Shown here: in pieces, positions 26,827-34,008 of the stretch | Position numbering within the stretch: the first letter of the stretch is position 1 | How the letters are laid out: the number at the start of each line of letters is the position of its first letter | Assembly (NCBI RefSeq): GCF_000770675.1 | Contig: NZ_AVBG01000008.1 | Coordinates: 1-64,000, forward strand | DNA from: Pontibacillus chungwhensis BH030062 | GTDB taxonomy: Bacteria; Bacillota; Bacilli; Bacillales; BH030062 | Length of the DNA stretch: 64,000 nt | Direction of reading: 5' to 3' | Notes under the pieces: generated by a model | Told to the model about the DNA's origin: nothing | Database searches by the model: none | Seen by the model: only the letters and a program-made list of their open reading frames with translations | Position numbers and translations under genes: made by a program

Positions 26827-27187
26827 GGGCCGTTCACCTCCTTAAAAGCCAGGGCTTGCTCGGGGACTGCGAGACTCCCGCGGGAAAAGGAGCCTATCTA
26901 GTTCCGGCGTGGAGGACCTAGCGAGACAAGTCATCTTTTTTACAAAGGCTTAACGCCTTTTCCAAAAAGCTGTCTTGTCCGTACGGTCCTAGGCACCACG
27001 CCTGCACTTTTAAACCAGGGAAGACCCCACAGAGAGCGAAAGCGAACGAGGAGGCTCTAAAAAGAAGGGGAAGTTCGACTAAAACCGTCACGTCCTGTGA
27101 CAATGTCGAACGACCCCACATCGTGTGGGGCCGCAGGAAAGCGAGTTGTCCCCGAGCAAGCCCAAGCACTCATAAACGTAACGGACC
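26827..27187 (+). repeat. Double-hairpin repeat unit 1, hairpin type II, with insertions
   Basis: Outer arms GGGCCGTT ... AACGGACC; inner arms GGGCTTGCTCGGGGAC (26852-26867) and its perfect inverse ending at 27163. The core reads GCGAGACTCCCGCGGGAAAA at the left and CCGCAGGAAAGCGAGT at the right. It is about 190 bp longer than its siblings. One insert (about 26900-27015) is itself an imperfect inverted repeat, the second (about 27058-27130) holds the hairpin GTTCGAC ... GTCGAAC and CCCCACATCGTGTGGGG. It fills the gap between the convergent BCCT and queE genes. Confidence 0.8.
26906..27002. repeat. Nested inverted-repeat insert (type III)
   Basis: Inside the hairpin of unit 1, GGCGTGG-AGGACCTAGC-GACAAG at the left is mirrored imperfectly by CTTGTCC-GGTCCTAGG-CACCACGCC at the right, with a small AAAGGC/GCCTTT hairpin in the centre. 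The right end, from GGTCCTAGGCACCAC through TGCACTTTTAAA, recurs at 31833-31863 joined to the same downstream bases. Confidence 0.6.
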
Positions 27188-27246
27188 TTCCCAGCTGAAA
27201 TATCCCACAAAAAAAGCAGCACTCTTCAAAAGAGTACTGCTTCACC

Positions 27247-27963
27247 TTATACACCTCGTCGGTTACCCCAAAGAAGCGCATGCACCTGAGGCAAGACGCG
27301 GACGCGGTTCAGTTCTGTCGAGGCCATTACTTGCTCAATAAGCCATTCATACTTCCCTAACAAATGATGCATCAGTTTCGTATCATCTGCTTCATCCGTA
27401 TCGTCGTTCCCAACCTGTACGAAGAACGGAATACCAGGATAGCGTTTATGCACTCCTTTGGCATACTCCAAGTCTTCTTCATCAAATACAACAACTTTCA
27501 AGCTCGTTGTTTGAGGATCTAGTTGTTCAATAATGTCATCAAGCTTCTGCCAGTCCGTTTTCATCATTGAGCTTGGTGGCTTCGGTGAAATCGTAAGGTC
27601 ATCTATACTTGTAAACCAGTCCTGCCACTTACTCCCCTGCGTTTCAAGAGCGACCTCACAACCATTCTCGTGTAAGAGATCGACGAGCTTGCCCATATGT
27701 TTTAACAATCCAGGGTTGCCACCAGAGATTGTAACGTGATCAAAGGATCCTCCACCAACTTGTTTTAGCTCATGAAATATTTCTTCAGCTGTTAGTAAAC
27801 GAATGTCCTCTTTCGCACTTCCGTCCCAAGTGAAGGCGGAGTCGCACCAGGCACAGCTGTAATCACAGCCAGCTGTCCGTACAAACATCGTCTTTCGCCC
27901 AACAACCATCCCTTCCCCCTGAATAGTCGGTCCGAATATTTCTAAAACAGGAAGTTTACTCAA
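27247..27963 (-). CDS. queE: 7-carboxy-7-deazaguanine synthase
   Basis: Radical SAM enzyme of the queuosine/preQ0 pathway, 238 residues. The cluster motif is CDYSCAWC (C-x3-C-x2-C, shortened spacing typical of QueE), preceded by FGPTIQGEG and followed by TISGGNPGLL. The start is TTG at 27963, overlapping the queD stop as TTGAGTAA, with a GGGAG stretch upstream; the longer frame would extend into queD. Last gene of queC-queD-queE. queF, present in the B. subtilis operon, does not follow here; repeat unit 1 does. Confidence 0.9.
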   Translation of the reverse strand: MSKLPVLEIFGPTIQGEGMVVGRKTMFVRTAGCDYSCAWCDSAFTWDGSAKEDIRLLTAEEIFHELKQVGGGSFDHVTISGGNPGLLKHMGKLVDLLHENGCEVALETQGSKWQDWFTSIDDLTISPKPPSSMMKTDWQKLDDIIEQLDPQTTSLKVVVFDEEDLEYAKGVHKRYPGIPFFVQVGNDDTDEADDTKLMHHLLGKYEWLIEQVMASTELNRVRVLPQVHALLWGNRRGV

Positions 27964-28435
27964 GCTCCATCCACTCCCTTCTTGCCTCTGCAAAGCTTGT
28001 TGGTGTTTCGTAAAGCTTTACAAATTCAACACGAAGGGACTGATCATTTTGCGGTAATGCGCCCGCCATCTTCTCATAAATCCACACGACCATGTTTTCG
28101 GCAGTCGTATTCATTAAAGGTAGTGTTTCATTAATGTAACGGTGATCTAGGTGGACTTCAATTTGTTCTTTCCAAATTTGCTTAATATCACCAAAGTCCA
28201 TTACAATACCGATCTCATCCGTGTAACCACTAATGCCAAACACAACACGATACGTGTGTCCGTGTAAGTTCTTACATTTCCCTTCATAGCAATGCAGATG
28301 GTGAGCAGCATCAAACGTGAATTCTTTACTTACCATGACGCGCTTTTTATGATACTGAAGGTCACTACGCTTAATATCCTGGTCAATTTTCTGTAAGTCT
28401 TCTACGATGCGAAATCCATATTGATCCATAGCCAT
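27956..28435 (-). CDS. queD: 6-carboxytetrahydropterin synthase
   Basis: Second enzyme of the preQ0 pathway, 159 residues. It has the PTPS fold motifs FTFDAAHHLHCYEGKCKNLHGH (zinc histidines and the catalytic cysteine) and LDHRYINETLP. The start codon overlaps the queC stop by one base (TAATG) and the ribosome site GGAG is inside queC. About 30 N-terminal residues precede the conserved start (VSKEFTFDAAH), slightly longer than usual; an internal start is possible. Confidence 0.92.
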   Translation of the reverse strand: MAMDQYGFRIVEDLQKIDQDIKRSDLQYHKKRVMVSKEFTFDAAHHLHCYEGKCKNLHGHTYRVVFGISGYTDEIGIVMDFGDIKQIWKEQIEVHLDHRYINETLPLMNTTAENMVVWIYEKMAGALPQNDQSLRVEFVKLYETPTSFAEARREWMELE

Positions 28436-29100
28436 TATGCGTTCGCTCCTTCTTTTTGATTGATATAAGTGTCTAAACCGTTTTGTCTTAATTTACAAGA
28501 TGGGCATTCGCCACAGCCTGAGCCACGAACACCGTGGTAACACGTTAACGTACGTTCCTTCACGTAAGTAAGCGCATTAAGGTCATCCGCAAGCTCCCAT
28601 GTTTGTGCTTTGTCTAACCACATTAACGGCGTATGAACAACGAACTGATCGTCCATTGATAGATTAAGCGTTACGTTAAGAGATTTAATAAATACATCAC
28701 GGCAATCCGGGTAGCCGCTGAAATCTGTCTCACAAACACCTGTTACGATATGCTGCGCGCCAATTTGTTTCCCCATAATAGATGCAAAAGATAAGAATAA
28801 TAGATTACGTCCCGGTACAAATGTAGAAGGTAGATCACCATTTTCCCCATCTTTCACCTCAATATCATCTCTAGTCAGAGCGTTTGGTGCCAACTGACTT
28901 AATAATGACATATCTAGTATGGTATGCTTCACACCCAAATCTTCAGCTATCTCTTTTGCAACTTCAATTTCCTCATCATGACGCTGATTATAATCAAACG
29001 TCACCGCCTCTACTTCATCAAAATGCTTCATTGCCCAGAAAAGACAAGTCGTACTATCCTGTCCCCCACTAAACACAACAAGGGCTTTCTTATTATCCAT
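28435..29100 (-). CDS. queC: 7-cyano-7-deazaguanine synthase
   Basis: ATP-dependent nitrile-forming enzyme making preQ0, 221 residues. The PP-loop is [16 protein letters not shown] and the zinc site is [16 protein letters not shown] near the C-terminus. It is the first gene of the operon and is preceded by a preQ1-I riboswitch and terminator. The ribosome site is AAAGGAGAA. Confidence 0.95.
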   Translation of the reverse strand: MDNKKALVVFSGGQDSTTCLFWAMKHFDEVEAVTFDYNQRHDEEIEVAKEIAEDLGVKHTILDMSLLSQLAPNALTRDDIEVKDGENGDLPSTFVPGRNLLFLSFASIMGKQIGAQHIVTGVCETDFSGYPDCRDVFIKSLNVTLNLSMDDQFVVHTPLMWLDKAQTWELADDLNALTYVKERTLTCYHGVRGSGCGECPSCKLRQNGLDTYINQKEGANA

Positions 29101-29165
29101 AAAAAAATTCTCCTTTCATTATAAAAAGAGAATTCTACACACCCGTACATCAATTCGAACTAAAT

Positions 29166-29195
29166 AAAAAAACCATACCTAAGGCGAAGGTACAG
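29166..29195 (-). terminator. Riboswitch-controlled terminator before queC
   Basis: Minus strand: CTGTACCT pairs with AGGTATGG (two G-U pairs), followed by TTTTTTT. The alternative pairing CTAAGG with CCTTAG overlaps both this stem and the aptamer's ACTAA tail, so it can act as antiterminator when the aptamer is empty. Confidence 0.8.
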
Positions 29196-29203
29196 TTCGA
29201 TCC

Positions 29204-29237
29204 TTAGTTTTTTATAGAGGGTGTAGCTAGAACCTCT
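29204..29237 (-). ncRNA. preQ1-I riboswitch
   Basis: Minus strand AGAGGTTCTAGCTACACCCT followed by CTATAAAAAACTAA. This matches the B. subtilis queC aptamer: P1 AGAGG/CCTCT, the conserved loop TTCTAGCTACA, an A-rich tail and the ACTAA that closes the pseudoknot. It is placed 104 bases before queC. Bound preQ1 should lock ACTAA and favour the terminator. Confidence 0.95.
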
Positions 29238-29333
29238 CCTGCATCAACCATGCAGATTTTCATTCAATTTTTTGTCTACTTGATTGTAACATAGACCGCA
29301 TTAAAACGTAAGATACTGAGACAAAATTGGATT

Positions 29334-29506
29334 GGTCCTTTACGGGAAAAGGTGCTTGGGCTTGTTGGGGGACAACTCGCTTTCCTGCGGGGAGCTGGGA
29401 AGCCTCCTCGTTCGCTACGCTCTCTGCGGGGTCTCCCCTAGGCTCCTCTTCCCGCGGGAGTCTCGCTGTCCCCCAACAACCCCTGACATAGGTAGTTGAA
29501 AGGACC
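29334..29506 (-). repeat. Double-hairpin repeat unit 2, hairpin type II
   Basis: Outer arms GGTCCTT ... AAGGACC; inner arms GGGCTTGTTGGGGGAC (29358-29373) and GTCCCCCAACAACCCC ending at 29483. The core is in the reverse orientation (ACTCGCTTTCCTGCGGGGAG at the left, CCCGCGGGAGTCTCGC at the right). Inner-arm bases differ from unit 1 but remain complementary to each other. Confidence 0.85.
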
Positions 29507-29530
29507 CTCTCTCCCCCTCCAAGAAATAGC

Positions 29531-29708
29531 ATGTTTCCGTTCCTCAATACTTGGCAAAGGTGGGCCGGGAAACTGCGAGACTCCTGCGGGAGAAAGAGCT
29601 AGACGAGATCCCGCAGGGCGATTTCCCCGAGGAAGCTCGACAGCTCGCCCGCGGAAAGCGAGTAGATTCCCGGCCCACCTTACCCGACACAAACGTAAAC
29701 GGAAACAT
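29531..29708 (-). repeat. Double-hairpin repeat unit 2, hairpin type I
   Basis: Outer arms ATGTTTCCGTT ... ACGGAAACAT; inner arms AAGGTGGGCCGGGAA (from 29557) and TTCCCGGCCCACCTT (to 29681). The core is forward (GCGAGACTCCTGCGGGAG ... GCCCGCGGAAAGCGAGT). With the preceding type II hairpin it forms the exact reverse order and orientation of unit 1. Confidence 0.85.
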
Positions 29709-29786
29709 TCACTAAACTTCGCCCCCTCCATCTTACTAACTCTATAAAAATACTTACATAAATCAAAACATTAAATATGTCCATAC

Positions 29787-29829
29787 AAAAAAGAAAGCTA
29801 GCAGCTCGTTTCCAAGGTGCTAGCTTTCT
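29787..29829 (-). terminator. Orphan terminator-like hairpin on the minus strand
   Basis: Stem AGAAAGCTAGCA / TGCTAGCTTTCT with a 14-base loop, followed on the minus strand by TTTTTTG. No minus-strand gene lies upstream: the next gene to the right is on the plus strand and starts at 30251. It may end a small RNA. Confidence 0.65.
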
Positions 29830-29913
29830 CTTATGGGAGTGGTTTTTACAATTTAGGAGTCTTTTTACAATGCACACGGGGGAAAAGATTCTCCAATTGC
29901 ATAAAGGGAAAAA

Positions 29914-30040
29914 GCCGCCAAACCTTTCTATCTAAACCGGTTAAACATTTGTGGGACACGGAGTTCAATAAGCCAAAGGATATTGTTTAAACCTGACGTA
30001 ATCGACAATAACGAAAGGGGGGCGTTTGGCGACTTTTTTT
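29914..30040. ncRNA. Candidate structured RNA, family not recognised
   Basis: A closing stem of about 14 bp pairs GCCGCCAAACCTTTC (29914-29928) with GAAAGG...GCGTTTGGCGAC (30013-30033), followed on the plus strand by TTTTTTT. Inside, GGTTAAACA pairs with TGTTTAAACC. The opposite strand also ends in a T-run (CTTTTTCCC) and leads to the orphan terminator at 29787-29829. I compared it by eye with known riboswitch cores and found no match. The direction is undecided. Confidence 0.4.
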
Positions 30041-30250
30041 ATGGGTAAAAGGTGGTCAATGGCGTTTGACCTTCTATAATGTATCAAGTTGAAAATGCTT
30101 TCAGCAACATAAAATACTTGGAAATCAAGATGTTTTTATTTTCTCAATAATCCAAACAAAGAATTATAGTAGATTTACCAGTTATTAATTTCATTACACT
30201 TTCATCTTAGATATGATGGGAGGAGCAAGAATAAGCCGGAGGTGTAAACG

Positions 30251-31093
30251 ATGAACATTTATCATAAACTCTATGAATACATAAACAATAACGTATCAGA
30301 CATTACAGAAACATGGCTAAACATGCGCGACCACGATATAACTTCCTACTACTCTTCAACAAAGAGTAATGCTAGTACTGACCAACTAAGGAATGAGAAT
30401 TATCAATTAATCGAATCTCTATCAAATGTTTTCATTTCTGAGAAAACAGATCCAAATCTTGAACTAAAAGACTGGGCGCAACAAATTTCTGAAAAACGAG
30501 TGGGAGAGCAGGTACCTATTAATGAAGTACTTGGGCAGTTCTCAAATTTCCGGAAAGCGATTTGGCAACACCTTAAGACATTTGTCAATGAATATAATAT
30601 TGGGATCGAAGAGGCAATGGATATCGGCCAAATGTTTAACGACGCCCAAGACTATGTGATTTATCAATTCTCTAAGCATTATTACGAAACAAGCATTCGC
30701 CAAATCCATACTCAACAACAGCTTATCAATGAATTAAGCGCACCCGTTATACCTATTACAGATAAAGAAGCCATCATTCCTCTTATTGGTGACTTAGATC
30801 CTGAGCGCACGAAACATATTCAAGAACATACGTTAGAACAATGCAACCAGCATCCTTATGAAACACTTTACCTTGATATGTCAGGCGTTCAAAACATCGA
30901 TACCCTGGTAGCTCATCATTTATATCAACTTATTCAATCCCTAGATCTTCTAGGAGTAAAGTCTGTCCTATGCGGAATGAATCCAAAAGTAGCACAAGTA
31001 GCTATCCAACTCGGAATCAACTTCTCCAATGTGCCTATTAAAAGCACGCTTTATCATGCACTTGAAGAAGCATCCTTACACCAAGGAAAGTGA
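30251..31093 (+). CDS. RsbR-type STAS-domain stressosome protein
   Basis: Paralogue of the RsbR co-antagonists that form the stressosome controlling SigB, 280 residues. The N-terminal 150 residues are a helical, non-haem-globin sensor domain. The C-terminal STAS domain starts ELSAPVIPITDKEAIIPLIG and contains DMSGVQNIDTLVAHHLYQL, which keeps the threonine phosphorylated by RsbT in RsbRA (DT motif). It starts behind GCCGGAGG. It is transcribed alone, not in an rsb operon, like the scattered RsbR paralogues of B. subtilis (RsbRB, RsbRC, RsbRD). Confidence 0.85.
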   Translation: MNIYHKLYEYINNNVSDITETWLNMRDHDITSYYSSTKSNASTDQLRNENYQLIESLSNVFISEKTDPNLELKDWAQQISEKRVGEQVPINEVLGQFSNFRKAIWQHLKTFVNEYNIGIEEAMDIGQMFNDAQDYVIYQFSKHYYETSIRQIHTQQQLINELSAPVIPITDKEAIIPLIGDLDPERTKHIQEHTLEQCNQHPYETLYLDMSGVQNIDTLVAHHLYQLIQSLDLLGVKSVLCGMNPKVAQVAIQLGINFSNVPIKSTLYHALEEASLHQGK

Positions 31094-31110
31094 TTTCTGA
31101 TAGGCTCCAA

Positions 31111-31146
31111 AGACTCAAGTATAAACATATACTTGAGTCTTTTTTT
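31111..31146 (+). terminator. Terminator of the RsbR-like gene
   Basis: Perfect 13 bp stem AGACTCAAGTATA / TATACTTGAGTCT with a 4-base loop, then TTTTTT. Confidence 0.9.
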
Positions 31147-31238
31147 ACTAAAGATTTCCTTTTTCTTCATATTTTATGGTTTAATTATATCTATAGGAGG
31201 GTATTTTCCTAAGGAATTGGTTATAGGAGGAAAGTCTT

Positions 31239-31745
31239 ATGCATGCATTTGCTAATCAGATACAAACCTACTCATTTGAAGACGACGGAGAGATCCCAAA
31301 TAGTCCGCTTCCGCTATTGGTTTATCCAGGAGTACTAAACGAATACATCGATCAGATGGACGAGATCTTTTTACAAAAAGGGTGGCACAGTACATGGATT
31401 GGCTCAATCTTACCCCACCACCATTACCATAGCACTGCCCACGAGGTGCTCGGGGTCCTAAGCGGTGAAGCCACAGTTCAGTTTGGTGGTCAAAGTGGAC
31501 GGAAATTAGAAGTATCCCCGGGTGATGTTCTTATTATCCCAGCAGGTGTAGGACACAAACAGCTTTATGGTTCGAGAGATTTCCTTGTTGTTGGAGCTTA
31601 TCCAGAAGGCCAGTATAAAGATATGCGAAAAGGCAATCCAAACGAGCGCCCTGAAGTCTTACAAAACATTAAAGAGGTTACTCTCCCTTCAACAGATCCC
31701 GTATTTGGAGACGATCTTCTGTTCTTAGAGTATTGGGGCAAATAA
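31239..31745 (+). CDS. Cupin-domain protein (YjlB-like)
   Basis: 168 residues, a single cupin barrel. The metal-binding first cupin motif is HHHYHSTAHEVLGVLSGEA and the second is GDVLIIPAGVGHK, giving the usual His/Glu set. The closest family I recall is B. subtilis YjlB, of unknown function. It starts behind ATAGGAGG, about 140 bp after the RsbR-like gene but separated by a terminator. The catalytic role is unknown. Confidence 0.8.
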   Translation: MHAFANQIQTYSFEDDGEIPNSPLPLLVYPGVLNEYIDQMDEIFLQKGWHSTWIGSILPHHHYHSTAHEVLGVLSGEATVQFGGQSGRKLEVSPGDVLIIPAGVGHKQLYGSRDFLVVGAYPEGQYKDMRKGNPNERPEVLQNIKEVTLPSTDPVFGDDLLFLEYWGK

Positions 31746-31760
31746 TAGGCAATACATATA

Positions 31761-31793
31761 AGAAGAGGCTCCCACTAAATGAGAGCCTCTTCT
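31761..31793 (+). terminator. Terminator of the cupin gene
   Basis: Stem AGAAGAGGCTC / AGAGCCTCTTCT followed by TATT. Confidence 0.8.
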
Positions 31794-31832
31794 TATTCGT
31801 GTGAATGATTAAGAAGCTGACTTATCACGCTA

Positions 31833-31977
31833 GGTCCTAGGCACCACACCTGCACTTTTAAAACTAGGGAAGACCCCACAGTGAGCGACAGCGAACGAGG
31901 AGGCTTCCCAGCTCCCCGCAGGAAAGCGAGTTGCCCCCGCGAGCTAGCCCAACCACTCATCAAACATGACGGTCCTT
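31833..31977 (+). repeat. Truncated repeat of the double-hairpin family
   Basis: Only the right half of a type II hairpin is present. It carries GGAAGACCCCACAG, GCGAACGAGGAGGCTTCCCA, CCCGCAGGAAAGCGAGT, the inner arm GCGAGCTAGCCC and the outer ACGGTCC. The left half is missing. In its place is the right end of the nested type III insert seen in unit 1 (GGTCCTAGGCACCAC to TTTTAAA). It lies between the convergent cupin and methyltransferase genes. Confidence 0.75.
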
Positions 31978-32060
31978 TCCAGCTTAAATACCTCAACTTA
32001 GAGCCTTCCACATAAGGCGGCTTATGTGAAAACAATCAACATTCACTAGTAACAGAGACA

Positions 32061-32093
32061 AAAAAAGCCTGACCTACTATTGTAGATCAGACT
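32061..32093 (-). terminator. Terminator of the methyltransferase gene
   Basis: Imperfect stem AAGTCTGATCTAC / GTAGGTCAGGCTT on the minus strand followed by TTTTTG; its first arm overlaps the last codons of the gene. Confidence 0.75.
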
Positions 32094-33145
32094 TTCCCGG
32101 ATGCTATCAAAGGTCGCGACTCTGGCTCTCTCTCCACCTCAGGATCAGACACAGTTTGTGGCATTAACCAAAAGGCATACCATCCACCTTCTTTAATAAT
32201 AGAGTTGTAATCTGATAGTGTAAGACCTGAAGCGTCAGCTAACTCTTCTATATCCTCAGAGGAAGGGAGCGCATATAAGTTAGAGTGTGCCGTAAAGAAA
32301 CTATTGAAGGCTGTAGAAAATGCCTGCCCCTGAGCTGTTTCGTTCACAGGTGTAATGACTGAGATGCGACCTTCATCAGATAACCAGGTCGTTAAATTAC
32401 TCAAAAGTTCCGTGCGTGCGATTGGGTCTAAATAGTGAAATACATTATGCAATAGAATCAAATCAGCTTTTTCACCCTCTTCAGGACGCCAATCACTAGC
32501 ATCTGCAACAATATAATCTATATTGTCATATCCTGCTGAAGCCTTTCTCGCTGATTCGACTACCCGTTCATTCACATCCACACCTAGCATTTGTACTTCA
32601 GGGAAATCTTTCGCAAGCTTTCTTAAGTAGCCTCCGTGTCCACAACCTAAATCAATCACGGTTTCTACTTTATGTTCTTTCATCATCTTCTTAATCCGAC
32701 GTATGGCGAAGTGCTCTAACAATGTAGACGTTTCCGCCACCACATCTCCGAACTTCTCATGATTGAATACCGCACGTTCGTTTGATTTCATGTACTTTGG
32801 ATAAGCAAGTAATGTGGGGATGTGCAGTTCCATCATCTCTTTTAAGAGAGCCCCCACACTGTTTGATCCATCTTCAAGAAACTCCCCACAGTGATGTTTA
32901 GACGTTCGATACCGTCCACCTGTCCGTTTTCGTAAATGCTTAATGGAAGCCCCCACATCTACCCAACACTGCAAAAGCTCTTTACTGAGTCCTGTTTCTG
33001 CTACAACTTCATCTACTGTCTTCGGATTCTTGAAAGTCTTAAATAAGTCTAACTCATATCCTACGTAGGCATGCCAGGTAGGTAAGAATGATTCATTCCG
33101 TTTCATCCAATTTCTCGCCTTTAAGGCGGTTTGGATTATATTCAT
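32087..33145 (-). CDS. Class I SAM-dependent methyltransferase with N-terminal helical domain
   Basis: 352 residues. The first 120 residues look like a winged-helix/dimerisation domain (KTVDEVVAETGLSKELLQCW). The Rossmann methyltransferase domain follows, with motif I VIDLGCGHGGYLRKL, acidic loop MLGVDVNERVV, ADASDW and the post-motif LILLHNVFHYLDP. This architecture is that of small-molecule O- or C-methyltransferases. The substrate is unknown, and no biosynthetic neighbours help. It starts behind GAGGAGTGATGGG and is transcribed alone. Confidence 0.8.
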   Translation of the reverse strand: MNIIQTALKARNWMKRNESFLPTWHAYVGYELDLFKTFKNPKTVDEVVAETGLSKELLQCWVDVGASIKHLRKRTGGRYRTSKHHCGEFLEDGSNSVGALLKEMMELHIPTLLAYPKYMKSNERAVFNHEKFGDVVAETSTLLEHFAIRRIKKMMKEHKVETVIDLGCGHGGYLRKLAKDFPEVQMLGVDVNERVVESARKASAGYDNIDYIVADASDWRPEEGEKADLILLHNVFHYLDPIARTELLSNLTTWLSDEGRISVITPVNETAQGQAFSTAFNSFFTAHSNLYALPSSEDIEELADASGLTLSDYNSIIKEGGWYAFWLMPQTVSDPEVEREPESRPLIASGKV

Positions 33146-33301
33146 TTCCCATCACTCCTCTTTCCCCCATGGATAGTCTTCCGTACGTTAAAAAATATTT
33201 AAGCTGTTTTGATTCTGAGATGCTTCGTTTAGGAAAGATACCGATTTGAATAAGACGGTCCACTAAGGATTATGTAATGTTAATCTATTCCACTCACCCA
33301 A

Positions 33302-33323
33302 ATAGTTGAAACATCTCAACTAT
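33302..33323. promoter_or_regulatory. Perfect inverted repeat, possible operator
   Basis: ATAGTTGA, six bases, TCAACTAT, about 80 bp before the acetyltransferase start. The size and symmetry are like MarR-type operators. No regulator gene is adjacent. The rest of the 257 bp gap shows only a likely ribosome site at its end. Confidence 0.4.
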
Positions 33324-33402
33324 CCGCCCATTTCCTTTTCGTATCGTAACCTACAATCTTTTGATAAAATATTGAATAACCTTCAATAAGGAGGATTCAT
33401 TC

Positions 33403-33951
33403 ATGTTTATCTATCAAATTAACAAAGAACTTCATTTAAAATTACTAGATACAACAGATGTAGACCGACTATTTCAATTGGTTCATTCGAATCGAATCCA
33501 CTTAAGAAAATGGTTACCTTGGATCGATGAAACAGAAAGACCAGCAGATACTAAACGTTTTATTGAAGGAACCATGAAGAAATTCGCTGATAACAAGGGG
33601 TTTGAAACTGGCATTTATTATAAGGGAGAGCTAGCCGGTGTGATTGGCGTCCATCAATTGGACCATCAAAATAAACACACGAGTATTGGATATTGGCTAG
33701 GTGAGAAGTTCCAGGGTAAAGGGATCATTACAAAAGCCGTTTCCACCTATCTGCATTATCTATTTGAAACACGTGAATTTAATAGAGTAGAAATACGCTG
33801 CGCAAAGAGAAATAAGAAAAGCCAAGCTATCCCTGAGCGCCTAGGCTTCACAAAAGAAGGAACGATCAGACAATGTGAGTGGTTATACGATCGTTATGTA
33901 GATCATGTTGTTTACAGTCTCTTAAAAGAAGAGTATGAACTTATGAAATAA
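33403..33951 (+). CDS. GNAT acetyltransferase, RimJ/RimL (YdaF) type
   Basis: 182 residues, a single GNAT domain. The acetyl-CoA loop is YWLGEKFQGKGIITKAV (Q/R-x-x-G-x-G/A). Typical RimL features are the HLRKWLPWIDE start and ERLGFTKEGTIRQ near the end. It resembles B. subtilis YdaF, a ribosomal-protein-type N-acetyltransferase family. The target is unknown. It starts behind AATAAGGAGG. Confidence 0.85.
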   Translation: MFIYQINKELHLKLLDTTDVDRLFQLVHSNRIHLRKWLPWIDETERPADTKRFIEGTMKKFADNKGFETGIYYKGELAGVIGVHQLDHQNKHTSIGYWLGEKFQGKGIITKAVSTYLHYLFETREFNRVEIRCAKRNKKSQAIPERLGFTKEGTIRQCEWLYDRYVDHVVYSLLKEEYELMK

Positions 33952-33953
33952 GA

Positions 33954-33997
33954 AAAGCTGGTGTAGAGGTCGTTGAAGACTTGTACACCAGCTTTTT
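33954..33997. terminator. Shared terminator after the acetyltransferase and the acyl-CoA synthetase
   Basis: Stem AAAGCTGGTGTA / TACACCAGCTTT with a long loop, T-run on the plus strand and A-run on the other side, between convergent genes. Confidence 0.8.
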
Positions 33998-34008
33998 ATG
34001 CAAGGGTA

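Noticed and set aside
29914-30040. c-di-GMP, c-di-AMP, SAM, TPP or T-box riboswitch
   Set aside because: None of the conserved core strings of these classes is present in either strand; only the closing stem and T-run are supported.
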